A DNA stretch of 64,000 nucleotides from Cristatella mucedo (taxonomy: Eukaryota; Bryozoa; Phylactolaemata; Cristatellidae): NCBI GenBank assembly GCA_009760855.2, contig WPIO01000010.1:7745001-7809000 (forward strand), given 5' to 3'. Shown piece by piece: positions 56,208-64,000 of this stretch. Under the pieces are notes generated by a model. The model worked only from the letters and a program-made list of their open reading frames with translations. It ran no database searches and was not told where the DNA came from. Each line of letters opens with the position of its first letter. Within the stretch, counting starts at the first letter, position 1. The position numbers and the translations under genes are program-made.

Positions 56208-56560
56208 TTATATTACTATTACTTTATTGACATCTTCGCTAGATGGTATTTGCATCTTGTTCCTCGCTACATATGTTCCAGAAAAATACATTTCTTTCCC
56301 AATGTCTTTGTAAGGTGTGCTTCCTACCATAGCAGGATCTTTAGATCCTTGCAAGTTGGAGACGAAGCCTGGAGTATGACTGACCGAATTTCTACCGACA
56401 AACGCTTTTGATCCTAGAAACACCATACAGGCATCCTTGATTGGCATTTATAAACTTACCATCGACATCCGTCTTGAATGTGATATTATCGCCAATACCA
56501 GCAATTGCTAAAGCCCTGTTCAATGCCATACCTAATAAATCACTTTCGTAAAAATCACAA
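56208..56560 (-). pseudogene. virus-like ORF of unknown function, frameshifted
   Basis: Two overlapping minus-strand frames (56560-56392 and 56447-56208) read as consecutive parts of one protein: GMALNRALAIAGIGDN, then KDACMVFLGSKAFVGRN and SHTPGFVSNLQGSKD. The 5' part is cut by the SINE at 56563. It could be a minor capsid or other virion gene; no family was recognised. Confidence 0.4.
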
Positions 56561-56562
56561 GT

Positions 56563-56712
56563 AAAATAAATAAATACTAGCTGATTTAACAGCCTCTTTT
56601 TGTATAGCGACAGAAGAGCCTTTACGGCTATCACCACCGCTCGCAGTGGCGATAAAGGATCGCCCACCGAAGGATTCGAATCCACGACCTCGGGGCCGAG
56701 GTCGTGAAAAGC
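56563..56712 (-). mobile_element. tRNA-derived SINE, family 1, inserted in the virus-like region
   Basis: Minus-strand copy with B box GGATTCGAATCC (56672-56683), GGCGATCCTTTATCGCCACT and CTATACAAAAAGAGGCTG, ending in an ATTT tail at 56563. It interrupts the ORF that continues at 56560. Confidence 0.85.
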
Positions 56713-57168
56713 AACATGTGAGAATGCATCATCATCGTCTCTACGCTTGTAATATAAAGCGTTATTCGTAGCAGCGATATTAGATACTGGTATATTTACG
56801 TATGTAAACTCTGTTATTTAAAGTCCAATTTCTGTACACCCTTTAGTGTGCATATCTTTGGATTTAGAGGCATGCTCCATTCAGATTTATCGCTACTACT
56901 ACTGACAAGTTTAATAGCACTCATTCTATATCAACTCTTTAATATTTTAAGGTATACGAAGATTTCTCTTTTATTAAAATCTGAAGGTAATTAACTTTGA
57001 TCCTTTAACCACACTCTAATAGAATTCAAAGAGTTTGTAGACAAAACATGATATTTAGGACAACTAGGTTCGTAAGCCATCAATTCACCTGAGCCGATAC
57101 TAAAGACTAGCTTTCCCAATATTTGAGTTTAAGTTCCGTTACTGTAACTCTTGGAGTTTTCCATCTTA

Positions 57169-57393
57169 TCACAATGCGCCATAGTCATGCTGGCAGAACT
57201 TACCGAGAACATATTTTTCGGAATACGTTTTAGTATTGGCGGTGCACGCAACTAAATGTGTTATTTCTGGATGTGTAGTAACAAAGTTTGGATCTGTCGT
57301 ATAAGCGTCAACAGCAAATCTTAAAATTGGAGTAATCTTTGATTTACTAGCTAGATAAGTGCTGTCAGGTGGCAGAATGATCCATCTTTTCAA
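57169..57393 (-). CDS. virus-like ORF fragment, 74 residues
   Basis: Minus strand, containing KRWIILPPDSTYLASKSK and HPEITHLVACTANTKTY. The sequence just upstream (57400-57700) has further short minus-strand open pieces, so this is likely part of a longer broken gene. No family was recognised. Confidence 0.35.
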   Translation of the reverse strand: MKRWIILPPDSTYLASKSKITPILRFAVDAYTTDPNFVTTHPEITHLVACTANTKTYSEKYVLGKFCQHDYGAL

Positions 57394-57690
57394 CGTTGCT
57401 TTATCAGCACCGATTTCTAAGTGTTACTTTGTCAGTACTTCTACTTTGCACTATGCTGTTATTGATAGTATTATCACACCAGTTGACCATCCAACATTTG
57501 TAAATACTGAATAGTTACCAGACCTCAACGCAATAACTCGCTCACATCCCCCAGATAATCGATGTGTACAAGTATTGTTAGTGTCAGTAATATTCTTAAA
57601 ATAATTATATCCTGAGAATTTTTCAGAGCAATCTTTTCTGATCCATTTATCTTTATGGGTGGAGTAAAAGCTGTGGAAACGCTTGATTAT

Positions 57691-57981
57691 TTACCACGTT
57701 AGGGATATTGAATACCCTTTATTTATCTTATTCATATTCTTGAGTATGTCACCATCCATTTTTTCAATCGCGCGCATACTCTTTGTGATATCTCCCAGTC
57801 TTCTATTTATATCCGCTATAATTTTATTTGGAGCCTTGTGAACATTACCCAAATAACAATCTACGGCAGAAAAAATGGAACTGACAACGCCTGTATTTCC
57901 AGCAGCGATTTCTTTCATCCATAAAATGAGTTTACCCTTTACACTACTATTACCTTTTATCTTACCCGATATATACGCCAT
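57691..57981 (-). CDS. virus-like ORF, 96 residues
   Basis: Starts at the internal ATG MAYISGKIKGNSSVKGK; an upstream start at 58035 would add 18 less convincing residues. It has a polar, lysine-rich N-terminus, a central VVSSIFSAVDCY segment and a helical C-terminus (IEKMDGDILKNMNKI). It is intact, with no family recognised. Confidence 0.45.
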   Translation of the reverse strand: MAYISGKIKGNSSVKGKLILWMKEIAAGNTGVVSSIFSAVDCYLGNVHKAPNKIIADINRRLGDITKSMRAIEKMDGDILKNMNKINKGYSISLTW

Positions 57982-58239
57982 TTTTTCTTCTCTGGGGTGT
58001 GGATGTCGTTGGTTCTTCGTAAAGTATATCCTCACTGGGTTGAGAGCTAATGATGGATTCTATTCGTTGGAAGTTCTTTATTCTTATCGCTTTTAGAATT
58101 AGTCAAACATGAATACGCTTGTTCTAGGTAAGCCATATAACCAGTACTTTCAAACATCTTTACGGATTTTTTACTCCACTTTTTTATTTTCCAGGAGGTA
58201 AATCCTCCAGTCTAACTTCTCTAATGGTTGCTGTAGACT

Positions 58240-58554
58240 TTACTTTAGGAGTTCCAGTGCTAGGATTGACTCCATAAATTTGAGCATGTTGTTTTTAAAC
58301 TCCATCAACATATTTCTCGTTTCTTCGTTAGGCGCATTCGTTATAGAAGCGTTTATGAGATTTCTAGCTGCATCTATATTTTCTTCTCTCACCTTCTGAG
58401 TGACTTTGATTGACGTTCTGCTGACGCCTGCACCAGGAGCTTCAATCTTAGAAGTTCTAGCTGAGGCAGCGAGCGAAGGTTTTATAGCACCCAATATACG
58501 TAACTTTATATAGGATAAATTGCTTATATCAGAGGTTCGGTATTTAGCTGCCAT
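58240..58554 (-). CDS. virus-like ORF, 104 residues
   Basis: Starts MAAKYRTSDISNLSYIKLR, has a basic/alanine-rich middle and a helical C-terminus (RNMLMEFKNNMLKFMESIL) suggesting a coiled coil. It is intact and ends 250 bases before the next minus-strand start. No family was recognised. Confidence 0.45.
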   Translation of the reverse strand: MAAKYRTSDISNLSYIKLRILGAIKPSLAASARTSKIEAPGAGVSRTSIKVTQKVREENIDAARNLINASITNAPNEETRNMLMEFKNNMLKFMESILALELLK

Positions 58555-58804
58555 CTTGATAGCTCGTTTGTCTTAAGGTGCTTCAGCCAAGTTTCTTCTT
58601 TAAATTTTATCTCTTAACGTTTGCATCTCCAGTTCGAATAAAAAAGCCTCGCGTTATACATTTTATCCACACCGTTAAAATATTTCTCTTGTTCTATAAA
58701 CCACTTTATGCTGGGGCTCATCTTCTACATAAAGGGATTCCAAAACGATGGCTGTTTAACATCAGGATCTACACTGCAAAACTATCTACTCTGCAAAACT
58801 GAAT

Positions 58805-59502
58805 TTATTTTTTCGTGAGATCGATAACGCAATAATCATACCTGTTGATCGTTCTATTATTAACACAATTTCTAAACTTTCTGCTTTCCATGTTGCTTGC
58901 ATACGTGTCGCATATGTATTCTATATCCCTTTCGTTCAGCTTAAACATGGTGATGGGATTTGCATTGTTTCTAATTTCTCTTCTGGGTATGCCACTAAAC
59001 CTTTGAGACAGGTAAAACGTGTTTACCTTCTTATGCTTGCCTCTCGTAAAGTATTCCAAAATAAGTGACTGATCTTCAGTCAGCAAATCATCCAAGATTA
59101 CCACACTTTAATCAGATTTATGAGAGCTGTCTACTCGAGGCAAGCTTCTGATTCGGTCAATCCCCTCTCTTCTTTCCCCTTTGATTCCGTCTATCCCCTC
59201 CCTTCGAATCTACCTTTGGCTTTTTTATCCATCTATTGCTTGATTCCTTTGTACAAATCCTGATCTAGACTGCTAGCGCAGATGTAGCATTTATTTTAAT
59301 GCAAATGAAGCTTTCCGTCATCATTAGGAAGAAATATACAGTTGCACAAAAGTTGCGTTTTACCACATCCAGAAGGTCCTACAATCAGACTGCGCATTGG
59401 AACTCTAGGTAGAGGATCCAAGTGTCCCATTTTAGAAAGTGAAATCAAGTCAGTCACAATTTCTAATCTAAGAATAATAATTAATAAGGAATCTCCTCTC
59501 AA
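58805..59502 (-). pseudogene. FtsK/HerA-type genome-packaging ATPase, Polinton/adintovirus type (broken)
   Basis: Minus strand. The first block (59502-59296) contains a perfect Walker A, GPSGCGKT, after PMRSLIV. TAA at 59296-59298 and later stops interrupt it, while CYICASSLDQ-like sequence follows in the same frame. After a frame change the last block (59104-58805) starts VVILDDLL, a Walker B, and continues with YFTRGKHKKVNTFYLSQRF and ITMFKLNERDIEYI, as in A32-like packaging ATPases. In the family this enzyme drives DNA into the capsid. Both nucleotide-binding motifs survive, but the frame is broken. Confidence 0.7.
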
Positions 59503-59644
59503 GGTTAGGTTGCAACTCAGAGAATTTAGGGGTGGTAAACGCTATCTCACTGCGTTCGCATTGCTAGATTCTAATGAGGCTGTTAAAAACAAGATCGTTT
59601 CGCTTGCAGATGAAGCCTCTAAGAAACAAGGACTTAATCCTTAA
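59480..59644 (+). other. short plus-strand ORF facing the ATPase
   Basis: The 3' part of a plus-strand frame reads REFRGGKRYLTAFALLDSNE and ends KKQGLNP before a TAA. Its composition looks protein-like, but the 5' part is antisense to the ATPase, so the real start is unknown. It may be a divergent small gene. Confidence 0.25.
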
Positions 59645-60225
59645 AGGTGTTGTCGTCTCGTAAATTCAAGAACACGAAAGGCTGTTTTAAACATCGGGCG
59701 ATGAAATGATTACGTTGCAATCATCATTACTATTTCCATGTCCAATCGTTTATGCTAAATCTTACTTCTTTTCTTCTTAAGCCCAAGTCCAGCCATGCTT
59801 TTCTTGCCATTATTGCACCTACTTTTTCAGCATCTTTACGAACGTAATCTGGTTGATTAGGATCGGAAGCAATTTTAGAGGCAGCTTTGGCTTCTTAAGA
59901 TCTGAAGTATAGTTGCAATCAATAGCACGAGATTTACAAGCTCTAACTAAATCGTGGACAGCCTTATATCCCTTTGTTAAACGTTCCTTAACTTTAAACC
60001 AGGGACCACAATACGAGTACTTTCTAGTATTATTACAGCTTCCATCAGAAACATATTCACCGGAATTTCTTTAATGTAGTGACATACACGCCCTTCCTTA
60101 TCACCGAATATTTTCATAGCTAATTTTCCCAAGAATCCAGAACCAAGTTTCAACGAGTGCGTATTGCAATTCGCCTGAAGCTGCGTTTTGGTTTGTAATC
60201 TTTCCTCCCAATCCTCTCTCTGCAC
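59640..60225 (-). pseudogene. basic virion-core-like protein relic
   Basis: The minus-strand frame 60225-59977 (82 codons) is followed in other frames by a lysine/alanine-rich segment (DAEKVGAIMARK) and, near 59770, GLGLKKKRSK. Short basic motifs of this kind occur in adenovirus/Polinton core proteins, but the resemblance is weak. At least two frame changes are needed to read it through. Confidence 0.3.
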
Positions 60226-60229
60226 TTTT

Positions 60230-61050
60230 TATACTTTTGACTTGAGCAGTGGTAACCATCAATGAATCTACTGGACTAGGATAACATATGTAGCCCTAAA
60301 CGGTAAAATTATAGTTAGTGGAGAAGCTACACTATTCACAATAACCAGTCTCTGATAGTCTAAGAGAATCACTTTCACTTCTACGTACATCTTCTATATT
60401 AGTTTCAATCCTATGTTATATTAATTTTAATCATCTCGCATTCCATACAGGAACGTTTGTTTAAAGGTTTCTTTTATAGTTGGTGGTCTTCAAAATTTAA
60501 TATCTAATCCGTGCTTTAATTATTTCCTATTTTCTGAAACGTTTGTAGTTAATTAATCGAAGCGATTCCCAAGCTATGTATTACGTTCTCAAACTTTTTG
60601 AATCAATTCAGTCAACTTGGAATTCATTTCATTCACAGCTACCTCTTTTGACAGATCAATGTATACTTCTCGTTTCATAAGCTGCTTAAGATTTGTTATC
60701 GCATTTGAAAGTCCGTTACTCTGCTATGCTTTTATTCTTTCTTCAGGTGTTTTCATATGATGTGCTTTCGCTGTACACATTGTTGTATCAATGATTGTCT
60801 TTACAAACAATGCAATTTTTGAGGCTACGTATATTACTGTTCCTACTGTAGTGAATATTTCCTATGATGGTAGCCACTATAGCTGGAATTTCTGGAAGAA
60901 ATCATCCTTACCCAACTTTTAGAAAAATCCTGTCTTCATGCTACAGGATCCAACTATGTCATATCTCATTGAACCTCCTCTTCAAACACGTCAGTTAGAA
61001 AAGCGCTAGGATTTTCATACCAATTGTCACGATCTCTCTCAGCCTCAAGC
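60230..61050. other. virus-like region, no continuous ORF
   Basis: AT-rich, with only short minus-strand open pieces. It is probably decayed coding sequence between the core-like gene and the hydrophobic protein. Confidence 0.35.
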
Positions 61051-61056
61051 AGTATA

Positions 61057-61554
61057 TCATGGATATACAGACCGATTTCTAAAATAGCAGTCATTTTTTA
61101 AACCCATCATTATTTGTATTCTTTGTTTCCAAATAGCGTAACCATACTTAGCAAAAGCGATATCGCCAACAATCTTCTTTATGAATAAAGCTAAATTGAG
61201 TATTCCCGTGATTACAACTAAACCTTTTCCTGCAACGCTCGTAACATTTCCAATTGCTTCAAATGCTTTAAGAGCGTTTATAATCATAGATGCTATCCTG
61301 TTAGACTCTCTCAAATTTAGCTTAGCTGCCAACTTTGGAGCATATTTTAAAACGCCTATAGCAACAGCTTTTGCATCTTTATTCACAGCATCCACTGCAA
61401 TCTTCGCTTTAGCAACTCCATCTTTGCCACTTTGTAAGTCACCAACAATCCTTCGTTTCGTTATCTTTATTGTTGTTCCAACTCAATAATGAACGGCTTT
61501 GCCAATTTTAATAATGCTAGCTTTATTTAATTTTATAGGAAAATCTGTTGTCAT
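61057..61554 (-). pseudogene. hydrophobic virus-like protein, about 165 codons with one TGA
   Basis: Minus strand from ATG 61554 (MTTDFPIKLNKASIIKIG). The frame stays in register through one TGA at 61483-61485 to a stop at 61057. Alanine/lysine-rich helices (VNKDAKAVAIGVLKYAPKL) precede a clear hydrophobic segment (VVITGILNLALFIKKIV), so one membrane segment is likely. Function is unknown. Confidence 0.45.
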
Positions 61555-61685
61555 CTGCTAATATTTCAATCGCATCGTTTGACCCGATAGCAGTTCTTTC
61601 TTCTGTGCATCACTCAAATTGAGAATCCTCTCCATTCTATACAGATACGTTGCTGACAACGATTGACCCTACATTGTTGACTGAT

Positions 61686-62081
61686 TTGGATATGGGTAAT
61701 AATACTTTAACTACCGTAGGTAAACCCACTCTAAGTAGTGATGCTATCCATCTAAGATATTTCCTATTGGAAAATTTCAAAGGCAGAAAAATCGTAAACT
61801 CTTAAGATGGAACGCCTAATAACGATGCTGTGACTAAACCGCAACTCGATTCTAAATTAGATAAGAAAGTTGGAAAGATGACAAGCCAGCTGAATTGCAT
61901 AAACATTGTAGGCACAGGGGAAATATCTATTGATAGAACTAGATTTCGAGATGAAAGACCATATACAATTATCAATCGAGGGTACTTAAAAATTAGATCT
62001 CAGTTTCTTAATGGAAACGCTACTGTAGCAATGTATATGGGAAACGCTAAAACCACAAACGTTAAGAGTCCGACTAACTGA
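61686..62081 (+). pseudogene. tail-fibre repeat block 2
   Basis: Plus-strand frame with DLDMGNNTL followed by SSDAIHLRYFLLENF, TAA at 61803-61805, then NNDAVTKPQLDSKLDKKVGK and a beta-rich part ending at 62081. TKPQLDSK and the DLDM motif match the repeats at 42430-42640, so the two blocks are related. Confidence 0.6.
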
Positions 62082-62156
62082 TCTGATTTAGTTATCATAT
62101 CTTACATACACAAAGTTTATAAAAACAGCTTTCATTCATGCGACACCTTTTTTGGA

Positions 62157-62440
62157 ATGTATAGGCCAACGTTCTACAGTTTTTCAATAAGTCAAATGGT
62201 AAATGGAAATACGACAGATATTATACCTACGAAACTCACGCCTGACTATGTAGAAGTGATGGACATGAAAGGAAAATTATTGAGTTATCTGCTAACGATT
62301 CAAACTATCATTCCAGATTCTTTAGATTGGAATCCTGAAAACACTTCTGTATATTAGAAACTATACGGTGATCCTCATTGGACAAGATTGAATGACTCCA
62401 GCAATAAAGTTATGGCAGGGCAAGTTACACAATAAATGTG
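62157..62440 (+). pseudogene. fibre-associated beta-rich segment
   Basis: The open frame 62157-62357 (MYRPTFYSFSISQMVNG onward) continues after TAG with KLYGDPHWTRLND to about 62430. It resembles the head part of a fibre by position only; no family was recognised. Confidence 0.35.
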
Positions 62441-62562
62441 CAAGGCGCAATAAGTTAAAAGATTGACATGTCATACGTTGACATTGGAAATGATTAGTTA
62501 GATTTACTTATATTTACAAAGCTGTTAATACAAGGAATGCTCTTTTTTTAGAAAAGAGATGG

Positions 62563-62757
62563 TAGCAATGCTAGAAACTGTTTTCGCAAGACTGGAGACG
62601 TGATGTCAAGAACGCTAAACATGAATGGTAATAACATTAAAGGTTTGCCTGATGCTGCGGACGCTGGCGATGCAACCAACCAAAAATATGCATTAAAAAT
62701 TACGTAACTAAAGTTATCAGAGTTACAGCCGCAGACGGAGATTTAAAAACTAAAAAA
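62563..62757 (+). pseudogene. tail-fibre repeat block 3
   Basis: GDVMSRTLNMNGNNIKGLPD followed by AGDATNQKYA, a near-ideal phage tail-fibre repeat, with a stop at about 62705. It is cut at 62758 by a SINE. Confidence 0.6.
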
Positions 62758-62890
62758 AAATAATTCATTTGTATAGCGCCCCAAGAGAACTTAATCTCTA
62801 TTCAGGCGCTTTACATATGCCTCGGGGCTTGAGCCCACGACCTCAGCCAGACTTTGATCGGGGCGAGCAACTTAACCCCTGGACCAAACC
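62758..62890 (-). mobile_element. tRNA-derived SINE, family 2, inserted in the fibre relic
   Basis: Minus-strand copy with an A-box-like GGTCCAGGGGTTAAGTTGCTC head, B-box-like GTGGGCTCAAGCCC, and the body GCGCCTGAATAGAGATTAAG and GGGGCGCTATACAAATGAAT. It contributes the first 40 codons of an apparent ORF at 62769. Confidence 0.85.
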
Positions 62891-63420
62891 AGATTTGGAT
62901 ATAAATAATCATCGTTTGATTAATCTCGCGAATACAGTAGACCGTAGCGAGGCTGCGACGAAGGATTATGCAGATAGAAAAGTTGCTATTAATAGAGATG
63001 ATAGAGTTAATGGTAACCTCTTTGTTGAAGGCACATTATCCGTGTATTCTGATTCCGATGGCGGTTTAGATGTACCTAACTTTAAATTTATGAAGACGCG
63101 TTTTCACTAAACTAGGTGATACGATGGTTGGTATTCTAGATATAAGTAACAACATGACAAGAATTGCAAAAGATCCTACCGATCCCAATGACGGTGTTAG
63201 GTTAGGCTATCTACAAATCTTTTAGATGGAAATTTTAAATTAGTAAACTGTAGAGAATATTACGATAGTAGCTTATCCGATTCATTAGCAGGAAAAACAG
63301 GATGGGTAACACAAATGCCAAATACCATCATTCCTAATGCAGGATTTGTTATAGCTGCATACTATACATTTCCAGGTCAACTTCTAGGAGGCTTTAACGT
63401 TATACCGCTATAGTAAGCCT
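62891..63420 (+). pseudogene. tail-fibre repeat block 4
   Basis: PDLDINNHRLINLANTV followed by EAATKDYADRK, then, after a frame change near 63105, LGDTMVGILDISNN followed by PTDPNDGVRLGYLQ. Stops follow from about 63224. The repeats match the phage pattern G.TM.G.L.M.NN.I....P....DA..K.Y. Confidence 0.6.
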
Positions 63421-63568
63421 GATCTTGATGGAGTGACGTGTGAAATGCTTGGAAGATATTATTTAGACTCTAATAACAATTTTGTTTAAAATATACTTAG
63501 TGTAATATGAGCAACACATTTGAGAGATCCTGTAATGATTGATGTTTAAATAGGCCTATAATTTTGAA

Positions 63569-64000
63569 TGGCATTACAAAGACTCGATCCAGTAATGCTT
63601 GGAACGTTAGATCTAGACAATAATAGAGTAATTGATGCGGGTTTGGATATCGATTTAGATGATGTGCTCAATACAGATATTATGGAGTCAAATTTCATTA
63701 GAAAAAATTGAGAAGATCTAATAAGAAGTAATCTATTAGCCTTTAATAAAAGATACGTAAAAGTATCCAAAGCATTAAATTGAAATGATGGATTTACTAA
63801 ATCATATGCAGATACGAAATTAACAAATGAAAAGATATAGCTAAGAGATCTAAGCTTACTCTTAGTGTGGGTAATACACTTCATAAAACGTTACTTTTAG
63901 AAGCTAGTATATGCGATATTGATACACAGGTAGCAGACAGGTATAGTATACTTACGACAACATTTACTGAATCAAGGAACTTTAACAGTACAACACGGTT
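63569..64000 (+). pseudogene. tail-fibre repeat block 5, running off the window
   Basis: MALQRLDPVMLGTLDLDNN followed by an acidic DIDLDDVL stretch, then stops about every 20-25 codons. It continues to the right edge. Confidence 0.5.

Noticed and set aside
62769-63110. Novel 113-residue protein
   Set aside because: The first 40 codons are antisense SINE and the rest is a broken tail-fibre relic.
1-64000. CRISPR arrays, bacterial operons, ribosome binding sites
   Set aside because: No regularly spaced direct repeats were seen. Gene structure is eukaryotic, so bacterial features do not apply.

Overview
This is a window from an animal nuclear genome, probably an invertebrate; I cannot name the phylum. 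The coding signal is split into short exons with GT/AG borders. The introns are long and filled with non-LTR retrotransposons, tRNA-derived SINEs and microsatellites. The AT-rich right third carries a decayed Polinton/adintovirus-like element.

Region 1 (about 1.5-15.5 kb, + strand): a CREC-family (calumenin/reticulocalbin) ER-lumen EF-hand protein gene. Five coding exons join in phase and end in a C-terminal HDEL signal. The signal-peptide exon was not found.

Region 2 (15.5-22.9 kb): microsatellites, LINE/SINE fragments and one arm of a large inverted duplication (20472-22719). The other arm is at 47671-51283.

Region 3 (22.9-38.3 kb, + strand): a tetraspanin locus. One pair of 5' exons encodes the N-terminus, TM1, the small loop and TM2. 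It is followed by two complete, successive 3' modules, each with TM3, large extracellular loop, TM4, C-tail, stop and a downstream AATAAA. All junctions are phase 0, so the shared 5' half could be spliced to either module. No second copy of exons 1-2 is visible.

Region 4 (38.3-42.2 kb): LINE and SINE copies, one holding a perfect 55-nt foldback, then a long TA-rich tract.

Region 5 (42.2-64 kb): the relic virus-like element. It has phage-type tail-fibre repeats (+), a DDE integrase (+), small minus-strand ORFs, a double jelly-roll major capsid relic (-), an FtsK/HerA-type packaging ATPase (-), several unidentified minus-strand ORFs, and more tail-fibre repeats (+) running off the right edge. 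In-frame stops, frameshifts, two LINE insertions and two SINE insertions show that it is inactive. Between 47.5 and 53.9 kb it is interrupted by host repeats, including the second arm of the inverted duplication. No DNA polymerase B was seen; if present it would lie beyond the window or has been lost.

Two LINE families recur. Family A has a 3' tail of (ATT)n and family B has a 3' tail of ACAT/ATAC repeats. Two tRNA-derived SINE families also recur. All boundaries were read by eye and are approximate to a few bases (exons) or tens of bases (repeats).
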